Source: Desulfobaculum sp044987625 (GTDB lineage Bacteria; Desulfobacterota; Desulfovibrionia; Desulfovibrionales; Desulfovibrionaceae). From it: 64,000 bases of DNA. The notes beneath the pieces are model-generated. The model was not told the DNA's origin. It was given only the letters and a program-made list of their open reading frames with translations, and searched no databases. Every line of letters begins with the position of its first letter. Position 1 is the stretch's first letter. Location of the stretch: the NCBI RefSeq assembly GCF_044987625.1, contig NZ_JBJDSB010000001.1, positions 186,001-250,000 on the forward strand. The letters are read 5' to 3'. Made by a program: the position numbers and the translations under genes. This document shows positions 57,035-64,000 of the stretch, in pieces.

Positions 57035-57640
57035 ATGAGTGCAGAGCGAACCAACGCGGGTCCGGACATCATTGCAAATTTGGCGCAGCGCTGGAGCCCC
57101 CGCGCCTTTGACGAGACAGTCCCCGTCACTGACGAGCAGTTGCGTATGCTGCTGGAGGCCGCCCGCTGGGCGCCCTCGTGCTTCAATGAGCAGCCATGGT
57201 CCTTCGTCGTTACCAGAAAGGGCAACGACGATCACGCCCGCTTGCTCGACTGCCTTATGCCCAAGAATCAACTCTGGGCCGGGTCCGCCCCTGTGCTGCT
57301 CCTGTCCGTGGCGCACACGGTCTTTTCCCACAACGGCAAGTCCAACAGGCACGCCGTCCATGACGTGGGGCTGGCCGTTTCGCAGCTTATCCAGCAGGGC
57401 ATGGCCATGGGCCTCAGCGTACATCAGATGGCCGGATTCTCGGTGGATAAAGCCCGCTCGGCCTTTTCCATCCCCGACGAATACGCCCCGGTGGCCGCCA
57501 TCGCCCTTGGCACGCCCGGTTCACCGGACATTCTGCCCCCGGACCTGCGCGAAACAGAACTCACCCCGCGCACGCGAAAGCCGCTTTCGGAGATGGCCTT
57601 TGGCGGCCACTTCGGCCAACCATCCCCCCTCGCCGACTGA
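57035..57640 (+). CDS. Nitroreductase-family flavoprotein
   Basis: Encodes 201 residues. I start at MSAERTNAG (57035), with AAGGAGG seven bases upstream; a longer in-frame opening is low-complexity. The FMN-binding pattern is visible in AQRWSPRAFDE (near 17-27) and ARWAPSCFNEQPW (near 44-56), and VGLAVSQLIQQGMAMGLSVHQM near 112-133. These dimeric enzymes use NAD(P)H to reduce nitro groups, quinones or flavins; the substrate is unknown. It lies 29 bp before an MBL-fold gene and is probably cotranscribed with it. Confidence 0.9.
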   Translation: MSAERTNAGPDIIANLAQRWSPRAFDETVPVTDEQLRMLLEAARWAPSCFNEQPWSFVVTRKGNDDHARLLDCLMPKNQLWAGSAPVLLLSVAHTVFSHNGKSNRHAVHDVGLAVSQLIQQGMAMGLSVHQMAGFSVDKARSAFSIPDEYAPVAAIALGTPGSPDILPPDLRETELTPRTRKPLSEMAFGGHFGQPSPLAD

Positions 57641-57669
57641 CGCGCCAGCTTCAACCCACCGGAGATCGC

Positions 57670-58380
57670 ATGACGTATACCATCACTCCCCTGCTCACCG
57701 GCGTCCGCAACCCGGACCAAGGCATCATGACCTACCAGCAAGGCTACGGAAAGCCCATCTGGCTGCCCATCTACGCCTTTCTTGTCCGCGGCGACGGCGT
57801 CAACATTCTCATCGACACCGGCCTTGATGAAGACGAAGTCATCATCCCGCGCGGCTTTGCCGAGGAAACCGGCCTTGAGGTCAAAACCATCACCGAATGT
57901 CTGGAAGACCACGGCCTGACGCCGGACGATATCTCCCTCGTCATCAACACCCATCTGCACGACGACCACTGCGGCAATAACGGCCTGTTCACCAAGGCCC
58001 AGCACATCGTCCAGCAGAAGGAGCTGGACTTCTGCCGTCACCCGCATCCGCTGGACCACCGCTACGACACCTACTTTATCGAGGATGTCCAGTTCACCAC
58101 CGTCGACGGGACGGCCGAGGTGCGTCCCGGCATCCGGGTGGAACTGACGCCCGGACATACTCCCGGCATCCAGACCGTCACCATCGACACGGCGGACGGC
58201 CCCGTCATCGTGCCCGGATTCTGCTGTAACGAAAAGAACTTTCAGCAAAACGGCAAGGTCGTCTGCCCCGGCGTGCACTGTGACGCCTTCCTTGCCTACG
58301 ACACCGCCCAGAAAGTCGGCGCCATGGAGGGCACCATCCTGCCCATGCACGGCCTGAGCATTGCAGGCAAGACCTACTAG
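57670..58380 (+). CDS. MBL-fold metallo-hydrolase, N-acyl homoserine lactonase-like family
   Basis: Encodes 236 residues. The metal motif THLHDDHCG (near 96-104), the later GHTPG (near 158-162) and a terminal LPMHGLS histidine (near 226) are present. The Asp that usually bridges the two metals after GHTPG is not seen: the matching stretch reads VIVPGFCCNEKNF, with Cys or Phe instead. The protein may bind one metal or use Cys. Family annotation as a lactonase is therefore weak; no LuxI/LuxR genes are nearby. GGAG lies five bases before the ATG. Confidence 0.85.
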   Translation: MTYTITPLLTGVRNPDQGIMTYQQGYGKPIWLPIYAFLVRGDGVNILIDTGLDEDEVIIPRGFAEETGLEVKTITECLEDHGLTPDDISLVINTHLHDDHCGNNGLFTKAQHIVQQKELDFCRHPHPLDHRYDTYFIEDVQFTTVDGTAEVRPGIRVELTPGHTPGIQTVTIDTADGPVIVPGFCCNEKNFQQNGKVVCPGVHCDAFLAYDTAQKVGAMEGTILPMHGLSIAGKTY

Positions 58381-58402
58381 CCCCGCCTCCCGCGCGCAAA
58401 AA

Positions 58403-58445
58403 GGGCCGGAAATGGCGAATGCAAACGATTCGCCCCTTCCGGCCC
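58403..58445. terminator. Bidirectional terminator between the MBL gene and lpxI
   Basis: GGGCCGGAA...GGCGAAT pairs with ATTCGCC...TTCCGGCCC. On the minus strand five U residues follow, ending the lpxI transcript. On the plus strand the U tract is weak. Confidence 0.82.
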
Positions 58446-58472
58446 TGTGCTGATACTGCTGCGTCGCAAAAG

Positions 58473-59300
58473 CTAGGCGCGCTCCATTTCTTCCGGAGTC
58501 AGCCCCACGATGCTGATGCCATGGGCATCGGCAAGGGCAATGGCTTCCTCAAGGTCAAAGAACAGGCTTTTGCCTGCCTCTATGCCGATACAGGCGCCGC
58601 CGATGTCTATCATGGTGCGCACCGTTTGCAGACCCGCCGCCGGCAGGTCAATGCGGTCGTCCTGTCCGGGCTTGTAGACCTTCACCAACACGCATCCCTC
58701 GCCCGCCAGTTCCCCGGCGCGGCGCAGGGTGGCGTCTGTGCCCTCCGGGCCTTCCACGGCCACAACCATACCGCTTTTCACCACAAGGGACTGGCCGATG
58801 TCCATGCTGCCGATGCTCTTGGCCTTGGGCCAGCCATAGCGCAGGTCGTCCAGCACCTCCTGCGGGAGCGCGGTACGGGTGAGCACACCTGCTGGGGTGC
58901 CGATATTCGGCACCAGCGACAGGGCGGAAACCACGTGCAGCCCTTCGGCCTCAAGCTCCGCGGCAACGGTGGTCAGGATGGCGTCGTCGCCCTTGGTCTT
59001 GAGCTTGAAGAGCAGCTTCACGGCCTTGAAATCCGGGCGGATTTGCAGGGCCTTGGGCTTGTTGATGGCACCGGCGAGCACCACGCGGGTGACGCCTTTG
59101 TCGTGGAAGAAGGCAAGGAGCTTGGCAAGCTGCCCGATATGAAGCTCGCGGAACGCATCGGTCTTCTCGGCAAGGGACATGTCCGTATGCCCGGAGAAGC
59201 CGACGGCGGCGACCCGCAGCCCGGCCTCGCGTGCGCCCTGCGCCACAAGGAACGGGAACTGGCCTCCGCCGGCGATGATGCCGATGGTTTCAGTGGTCAT
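58473..59300 (-). CDS. lpxI: UDP-2,3-diacylglucosamine diphosphatase LpxI
   Basis: Encodes 275 residues. LpxI cleaves UDP-2,3-diacylglucosamine to lipid X in lipid A synthesis and is the functional replacement for LpxH in Caulobacter and many other bacteria. The start TIGIIAGGGQFPFLVA and the conserved AGAINKP, PEGTDATLRRAGELA and VRTMIDIGG segments identify the DUF1009 family. It lies nine bases after lpxA, in the correct pathway order. lpxB is not in the window. Confidence 0.95.
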   Translation of the reverse strand: MTTETIGIIAGGGQFPFLVAQGAREAGLRVAAVGFSGHTDMSLAEKTDAFRELHIGQLAKLLAFFHDKGVTRVVLAGAINKPKALQIRPDFKAVKLLFKLKTKGDDAILTTVAAELEAEGLHVVSALSLVPNIGTPAGVLTRTALPQEVLDDLRYGWPKAKSIGSMDIGQSLVVKSGMVVAVEGPEGTDATLRRAGELAGEGCVLVKVYKPGQDDRIDLPAAGLQTVRTMIDIGGACIGIEAGKSLFFDLEEAIALADAHGISIVGLTPEEMERA

Positions 59301-59309
59301 GGGCGTCCG

Positions 59310-60119
59310 CTAGTCTCCGTGCTTGCAGTTCTTGCCAACGTCGGACAAACAGCCGCGCTCGCTGGAGCGGATAAACTCCACAAAGTGCTGCACCTGCGGA
59401 ATCTCGCTTTCCTCGGCGGCCAGCATCTCCAGCGCTTCCTGACGCGTGTGCTCGGAGCGGAAGATAAGCGTATAGGCGTGCTTGAGGGCGCGGATGACGT
59501 CGCGGTTCATACCCGCACGGCGCAGGCCGATGGTGTTGAGTCCGCGCAGGGAGCCGCGCGTTCCGGCAGCCATGCAGTACGGGGGCACGTCCATGGTCAC
59601 ACCGGTCATGCCGCCGACAAAGGCGTAGTCGCCAATGCGGCTGAACTGATGCACGCCGCACATGCCGCCCACAACAGAGTGCAGGCCAAGCTCAACGTGG
59701 CCCGCCAGCATCACACAGTTGGTGAGGATGGCGTGGTCGCTGAGGGTGCAGTCGTGCGCGACGTGGGCGTAGGCCATAATCATGCACTTGGAGCCGATGT
59801 GCGTCTCGCCGCGGCCTTCGGGAGTGCCGCGGTGGATGGTGACAAATTCGCGGATGATATTGCCGTCGCCCACCACCAGCTTGGTATCTGCGCCCTTGAA
59901 CTTGATGTCCTGCGGGTCGCCGCCAAGCAGGGCATTGGAGTGCACCTGATTGTCGCGGCCAAGGGTGGTGTAGCTTTTAATCTGGGCAAAGGCGTCGATG
60001 TGGGTGTTGTCGCCGATGACGGTGTTCTTTTCGATGATGGCGTAGGGGCCGACGACAACATTTTCGCCGAGCTGCGCGCTCGGGTCGACCACAGCGGAAG
60101 GATGAATCTCGGTGGGCAC
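59310..60119 (-). CDS. lpxA: UDP-N-acetylglucosamine acyltransferase
   Basis: Encodes 269 residues. LpxA adds the first 3-hydroxyacyl chain to UDP-GlcNAc. The left-handed beta-helix hexapeptide repeats fill residues 1-185, and AYAHVAHDC near 116-124 holds the catalytic His. It starts with GTG at 60119, sharing one base with the fabZ TAG stop, and has GGAGG seven bases upstream. Translational coupling to fabZ is likely, since both draw on the same hydroxyacyl-ACP pool. Confidence 0.97.
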   Translation of the reverse strand: MPTEIHPSAVVDPSAQLGENVVVGPYAIIEKNTVIGDNTHIDAFAQIKSYTTLGRDNQVHSNALLGGDPQDIKFKGADTKLVVGDGNIIREFVTIHRGTPEGRGETHIGSKCMIMAYAHVAHDCTLSDHAILTNCVMLAGHVELGLHSVVGGMCGVHQFSRIGDYAFVGGMTGVTMDVPPYCMAAGTRGSLRGLNTIGLRRAGMNRDVIRALKHAYTLIFRSEHTRQEALEMLAAEESEIPQVQHFVEFIRSSERGCLSDVGKNCKHGD

Positions 60120-60592
60120 TAGATGTCCTCCCTCTTGACCAGCGCGGCGCTCATCTGACCCTGACAGGCCACTTCGCCATCAACCAGCGCGGTACCGGTC
60201 ATCTTGACCAGATGCATCTTGCGGCGCACGTCGGTGACGCGCAGTTCCAACCTGTCGCCTGGGCGCACGGGGCGGCGGAAGCGGACCTTGTCCATGCCCG
60301 TGAACATAAAGACGCCGTCGGAGGTGTCCTTTTGGTTCAGGGAGTCGGACAGGTGCACAAGCAGACCGCCAGCCTGCGCGAGGCTCTCGCAAATGAGCAC
60401 GCCGGGCATGACGGGAAGCTCGGGGAAGTGCCCCTGAAAGAACGGCTCGTTAAAGCTGACGTTCTTGTAGGCGGAGATGGTTTCGCCGGGGGTGAAGTCC
60501 GTGATGCGGTCCACCATCAAAAAGGGATATCTGTGCGGGAGCATTTTCAGGATGCCCTGAATGTCCACGCTGTTCAGGTCAAGATTACTCAT
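60119..60592 (-). CDS. fabZ: 3-hydroxyacyl-ACP dehydratase FabZ
   Basis: Encodes 157 residues of a hot-dog-fold dehydratase that removes water from 3-hydroxyacyl-ACP during fatty acid elongation. The active site FQGHFPELPVMPGVL (His near 57) and catalytic Glu in ICESLAQAGG are present. It overlaps the lpxD stop by eight bases and lpxA by one base. The lpxD-fabZ-lpxA order is conserved in many Gram-negative bacteria. Confidence 0.97.
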   Translation of the reverse strand: MSNLDLNSVDIQGILKMLPHRYPFLMVDRITDFTPGETISAYKNVSFNEPFFQGHFPELPVMPGVLICESLAQAGGLLVHLSDSLNQKDTSDGVFMFTGMDKVRFRRPVRPGDRLELRVTDVRRKMHLVKMTGTALVDGEVACQGQMSAALVKREDI

Positions 60593-61631
60593 CGGTGCCT
60601 CCCTGACAGGCTGCCTTGAGCGCTGCCAGTTCCTTCTCCAATTTCTTCACGCGCTTGAACAGGTCCGGCATCTTCGGTGCCAGCGACATGTTGCGCATGT
60701 ATGTTCCATATTCCATGGCCGGATGCCCGCCCATGCGTTTGCCTTCCGGAATGTCCGTACGCACACCGCACTGGGGGCCAACCACAACATCGTTGCCGAT
60801 GGTCACATGGTCTGCAATGCCCGCCTGTCCGGCCATGATGACATTGCGGCCCACCTTGGTGCTGCCCGCAATGCCCACCTGCGACACGATGGTGCAGTGC
60901 TCATCCAAATCACAGTTGTGGGCAATCTGCACGAGATTGTCCACCTTGGTGCCACGGCCAAGGCGCGTGGTGTCGAGCATAGCGCGGTCTATGGTGGTGT
61001 TGGCGCCGATTTCCACATCGTCCTCCACCGCCACGCGGCCAACCTGCGGAATCTTCTGGCGGCCGTCCTCCGTTGGGACGTAGCCAAAACCGTCGCTGCC
61101 CAGCACGGCGCCCGGATGCACCATAACGCGGTCGCCAAGGACCGAGCCGGCCATCAGGGTGGCGCTGGGGTACACGGTGCAGTCCTCGCCAATGACGCAG
61201 CCCTCGCCCACATAGCAGCTTGGGAACAGGCGCGTACGCGCCCCAACCTTCGCCCCCGCCGCCACAAAGGCGAAGGGATAGACGTCGGCATCGGGGTGCA
61301 CGTCGGCATCGGGGTGGACATAGGCCATCTCGCTGACGCCCTGCCCTTCCAGGCAGCCCTGCGGCGGCGTGAAGAGCATAAGCAAACGCGCGAAATCCAT
61401 GTACGGGTTGGCGCTGACCAGAGCGCGCCCGACCTTGCCCGCAAAGTCTTCAGAGACCACGACCGCTGCTGCGGCCGTGGTCTCCAGAAGTTCTGCGTAT
61501 TTGACATCGGCAAGGAAGGTCACGTCGTTCGGCCCTGCGGATTCGAGGGTGCCGACACCAGAGACGGTGCAGTCCTCGCCGCGCAGGGTCAGCCCCAGCT
61601 TGGAGGCGAGTTCCGAAAGGGTGAATTCCAT
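60585..61631 (-). CDS. lpxD: UDP-3-O-(3-hydroxyacyl)glucosamine N-acyltransferase
   Basis: Encodes 348 residues. LpxD adds the second hydroxyacyl chain in lipid A synthesis. The N-terminal domain (FTLSELASKLGLTLRG) is followed by hexapeptide repeats from about 100 to 300, with the catalytic His in DNLVQIAHNCD near 245 and a C-terminal coiled segment near 320-340. A short imperfect repeat, HPDADVHPDADVYPF near 107-121, has arisen by duplication of a six-residue step. It lies 17 bp after skp. Confidence 0.97.
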   Translation of the reverse strand: MEFTLSELASKLGLTLRGEDCTVSGVGTLESAGPNDVTFLADVKYAELLETTAAAAVVVSEDFAGKVGRALVSANPYMDFARLLMLFTPPQGCLEGQGVSEMAYVHPDADVHPDADVYPFAFVAAGAKVGARTRLFPSCYVGEGCVIGEDCTVYPSATLMAGSVLGDRVMVHPGAVLGSDGFGYVPTEDGRQKIPQVGRVAVEDDVEIGANTTIDRAMLDTTRLGRGTKVDNLVQIAHNCDLDEHCTIVSQVGIAGSTKVGRNVIMAGQAGIADHVTIGNDVVVGPQCGVRTDIPEGKRMGGHPAMEYGTYMRNMSLAPKMPDLFKRVKKLEKELAALKAACQGGTDE

Positions 61632-61648
61632 GATGCGTCCTGTTTATT

Positions 61649-62164
61649 CTACTTGCGGGAAGCCTTGTTCACTTCAACAATGATCTTGTTGGTGATGTTG
61701 CTGGCGTCGTCCACGTAGAGCACACCGGCAGCCTTGCCGTCGAGAATCATGGAGTAGCCGTGCTTCTTGCCGTAGTCTTCCATGACCTTGAAGATGGTGT
61801 CGATGATGGGCTGGGAAAGGCGCTCTTCCTCGGTCTTAATCTTGCGCTGGTAGTTGCGCAGGGCGTCCTGGAAGTCGCGCACCTTGCGCTTGAACTCGAT
61901 TTCCTTGTCCATCTTGGCTTCCTGAGACAGCACAAGGCTCTGCTTCTGCATCTCGCTGCGCATCTGCTCGATGTCTTTCTTCTGCTTGTCCAGCTCGTCC
62001 TTCACACCCTTGAACTTGTTCTGCAGGGAGCCCAGAGCCTTCTGGCCGGGTTCGCAGTTTTTAATGATGTGGGGCATGTTCACCACGGCAACTTTGCCCT
62101 GTGCCCACGCGGCGGTGGGGGCAAGCAGCATGACGGCGACAATGGCGAGAAGCATCTTACGCAT
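61649..62164 (-). CDS. skp: OmpH/Skp-family periplasmic chaperone
   Basis: Encodes 171 residues. A clear signal peptide MRKMLLAIVAVMLLAPTAA ends with AWA before QGKVAVVNM, near residue 21. The rest is highly charged and helical, with coiled-coil tentacle character (residues about 45-125), as in Skp. Skp holds unfolded outer-membrane proteins for the Bam complex, encoded directly upstream. It lies 109 bp after bamA, with a terminator in the gap. Confidence 0.93.
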   Translation of the reverse strand: MRKMLLAIVAVMLLAPTAAWAQGKVAVVNMPHIIKNCEPGQKALGSLQNKFKGVKDELDKQKKDIEQMRSEMQKQSLVLSQEAKMDKEIEFKRKVRDFQDALRNYQRKIKTEEERLSQPIIDTIFKVMEDYGKKHGYSMILDGKAAGVLYVDDASNITNKIIVEVNKASRK

Positions 62165-62208
62165 GATTCGACTCCTTTAGGGAGAAAGTTGTTTTCGATT
62201 TCACACCG

Positions 62209-62257
62209 AAAAAAGCGCCCCGGGCACGGTGTCACACGACGCCGGGCCTCGGGGCGC
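62209..62257 (-). terminator. Terminator between bamA and skp
   Basis: On the minus strand GCGCCCCG pairs with CGGGGCGC (62257-62250 with 62222-62215) around an internally structured loop, followed by six U residues. It lies 16 bp after the bamA stop. No promoter was found in the 45 bp left before skp, so partial readthrough is the likely effect. Confidence 0.78.
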
Positions 62258-62273
62258 GGGTTTACCGTTTTGC

Positions 62274-64000
62274 CTAGAAGAACTGGCCCATGGAGAATTC
62301 AAGCTTGCCCTTGCCACCCTGGTCGGGAACATCGTCAAGCGCGTACCCGTATTCAAGGCGCAGAGGACCGAAGGCGGAGTACCAGCGGATGCCGCCACCA
62401 ACGCTCTTCTTCCAATCCAGATCCATGGATTCGTCATCATCCCATACGTTACCTGCGTCGAAGAACACAAGGCCCTTAACGCCCAGGTCTTCAAGCAGCG
62501 GGAAGATGTATTCCACGTTCACGAAGGCCATCTTGTCGCCGCCGATGCGGTCGCCCGTTTCGGGGTCGATGGGCGAAATGCGGCGGGACTTGTAGCCACG
62601 CACGGAGCTGATGCCACCAAGGTAGAAGCGCTCGAAGACCGGAATCTCGTCGCTGCCGTTCTCGAAGGCGTAGCCCATGCGGCCGTGGAAGTGGAACGTG
62701 GTGTCCAGCCACAGCGGGATGTACTGGCTATGGTCACCCACCAGTTTCACGAACTCGTCGTCGCCCATGAGCACGCCACCGGCGTATTCCAGAGACAAAC
62801 TGGAAATGGAGCCCTTCGACGGGTCAAAGCGCTTGTCGGTGGTCCGGCGCTTGAGGCCGAAGGTCATGGAGCTGAGCCAGTGGTTGCCTTCCACCTCGCG
62901 AATCTGCCACGCGGCGTCGTCGTCAACGTCGCTGACATCGTAATTCTCAAGGCGGTAGTTCCAGATGAAGTTGGTGTATTCGCCAAGGGGGTAGCCAAGG
63001 CGGACGCGGCCGCCGAAGGTGTCCCTGTCGTAGTCGTCCCAGTCCACGCGGGTCATGTACAGGTCGCCACCAGCGGACCACGGCCCGTCATTGACGTGCG
63101 GGTTGGTGAAGCTCACCTTAAAGCTGGAGTCCGAGCCGCCAATGGTGCCGGTGAAGCCGGTGTAGTAGCCCTTGCCGAAGAGGTTGCGCTCTTCGATGGA
63201 ACCGGTCAGGAAGCCGCCGTCGGCGCTGGAGTAGCCAACACCTGCGGACAGGCGTCCGGTGTTCTTCTCCTTCACGCGGACCTTGAGGTCCATCTCGCCG
63301 GGGGTGCCTGTGGGCACGGGCTCGATGTCGGCGCTGTCGAAGAAGTCGAGGTAGCCAAGGCGCTGGCCGGAGCGGCGCAGCTTGGAGCCGCTGTACAGGT
63401 CGCCGTCGGAGAGTCGCATCTCGCGGCGGATGACGTTGTCGCGGGTCTTGGAGTTGCCCTCGATGGTGACGTGACGGATGTAAATCTTGTCACGCTTCTT
63501 GAGGTCGAAGGTCACGTCCACGGTGGCGGTATCGCGGTCCGGGGCGAGACGGTAATCGGCCTCGGCGTAGGCGTAGCCGTAGTTGGAGTAATATTCGGTC
63601 AGGCGCTGGGAGTCCTTGTGCAGGACGGCGCGGCTGAAGAATTCATCTTCCTCGGCGAGGTCGTCGATGGCGATGACCTTAGACAGCGTGTCTTCGGTTT
63701 CGAGGATGTCGCCTGTGAAGGCCACGTGGCCCACCTTGTAGCGGGTGCCCTCTTCCACCTTAAAGGTGATGTAGATGCCGTCCTCGCGGTAGTCCACCTC
63801 GGGCTGGCCGACCTTCACGTCAATGAAGCCGTGGTTGCCGTAGTAGGCCTCAATGGCGGCGGTGTCGCGGGTGAGCAGGTCTTCCTTCAGCACGCCGCTG
63901 CCCGTAATCCACGAGAAGATGCCGCGTTCGTCCAGAGCGAGTTCGTCCTTGAGGTCGTCCTCGTCCACCTGCTCCGCACCTTCGATGGCGATGCCCTTGA
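62274..64000 (-). CDS. bamA: Outer-membrane assembly factor BamA, 5' end outside window
   Basis: The last 575 codons or so are present; the frame runs off the window edge, where it reads KGIAIEGAEQVDEDDL, so the signal peptide and first POTRA domains are missing. POTRA domains are seen in YRVGHVAFTGDILETED and IYIRHVTIEGNSKTRDNVIRRE. The beta barrel follows, with the lid-loop VRGY motif (VRGYKSRRISP) and a terminal Phe beta-signal (FSMGQFF). BamA inserts beta-barrel proteins into the outer membrane. Internal GTG at 63968 is not the start. Confidence 0.96.
   Translation of the reverse strand, partial: KGIAIEGAEQVDEDDLKDELALDERGIFSWITGSGVLKEDLLTRDTAAIEAYYGNHGFIDVKVGQPEVDYREDGIYITFKVEEGTRYKVGHVAFTGDILETEDTLSKVIAIDDLAEEDEFFSRAVLHKDSQRLTEYYSNYGYAYAEADYRLAPDRDTATVDVTFDLKKRDKIYIRHVTIEGNSKTRDNVIRREMRLSDGDLYSGSKLRRSGQRLGYLDFFDSADIEPVPTGTPGEMDLKVRVKEKNTGRLSAGVGYSSADGGFLTGSIEERNLFGKGYYTGFTGTIGGSDSSFKVSFTNPHVNDGPWSAGGDLYMTRVDWDDYDRDTFGGRVRLGYPLGEYTNFIWNYRLENYDVSDVDDDAAWQIREVEGNHWLSSMTFGLKRRTTDKRFDPSKGSISSLSLEYAGGVLMGDDEFVKLVGDHSQYIPLWLDTTFHFHGRMGYAFENGSDEIPVFERFYLGGISSVRGYKSRRISPIDPETGDRIGGDKMAFVNVEYIFPLLEDLGVKGLVFFDAGNVWDDDESMDLDWKKSVGGGIRWYSAFGPLRLEYGYALDDVPDQGGKGKLEFSMGQFF

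Noticed and set aside
57670..58380. Quorum-quenching AHL lactonase
   Set aside because: The family resemblance is real, but the bridging Asp is missing and no acyl-homoserine lactone signalling gene is nearby, so this specific function was not assigned.

Overview
This window is a dense stretch of bacterial core chromosome, about 60% GC by eye. The best taxonomic guess is a Desulfovibrio-like member of the Desulfobacterota. This is inferred from the protein sequences and from a distinctive mixture: a Gram-negative lipid A pathway using LpxI, class 1B PyrD/PyrK, a RicT-type PSP1 protein, a class I adenylate cyclase, and L3/S10/L23 start sequences of Desulfovibrio type. It is not proven by a marker search. 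No insertion sequence, phage gene, CRISPR array or rRNA gene is visible.

Positions 1-20374 hold the transcription-translation core, all on the minus strand. In the direction of transcription the order is tRNA-Thr(TGT), tRNA-Tyr, tRNA-Gly, tRNA-Thr(GGT), tuf, rpmG, tRNA-Trp, secE, nusG, rplK, rplA, rplJ, rplL, [terminator, promoter] rpoB, rpoC, [terminator, promoter, structured leader, second terminator] rpsL, rpsG, fusA, second tuf, rpsJ, rplC, rplD and the first codons of rplW. The beta, str and S10 clusters are therefore contiguous, but separate promoters and terminators cut them into transcription units.

Positions 20374-24762 (minus) carry lpxC, prmC-prfA (overlapping), a DUF1385 membrane protein and rpmE. 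Positions 24951-30738 (plus) carry gpmA, a 1269-residue multidomain class I adenylate cyclase, and mutY with an almost complete MutT-type Nudix box. A minus-strand group, pyrK-pyrD-DMT transporter-AsmA-like protein, converges on mutY at a shared bidirectional terminator.

Positions 33941-37307 (plus) carry a U32 peptidase-family protein and a two-cluster ferredoxin/CCG-domain protein. Positions 37471-41624 (minus) carry an MIF-type tautomerase, an orphan hybrid-input histidine kinase and a lone flagellin gene with a FliA-like promoter candidate. Positions 42027-52311 (minus) look like one operon, carB-purF-kdsD-GT39-ykgJ-PBP1A, joining nucleotide synthesis to envelope synthesis. Positions 52502-56795 (minus) carry ricT-metG and a CgeB-like glycosyltransferase. 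Positions 57035-58380 (plus) carry a nitroreductase and an MBL-fold hydrolase pair. Positions 58473-64000 (minus) carry the envelope cluster bamA-(terminator)-skp-lpxD-fabZ-lpxA-lpxI.

No wholly new system stands out; most of the window is housekeeping. The most unusual points are the HEAT/pentapeptide/adenylate cyclase architecture, the MutY with intact MutT-like catalytic residues, the rpsL leader that ends in an intrinsic terminator, the MBL protein lacking its usual bridging Asp, and terminators placed inside otherwise co-directional essential-gene clusters.
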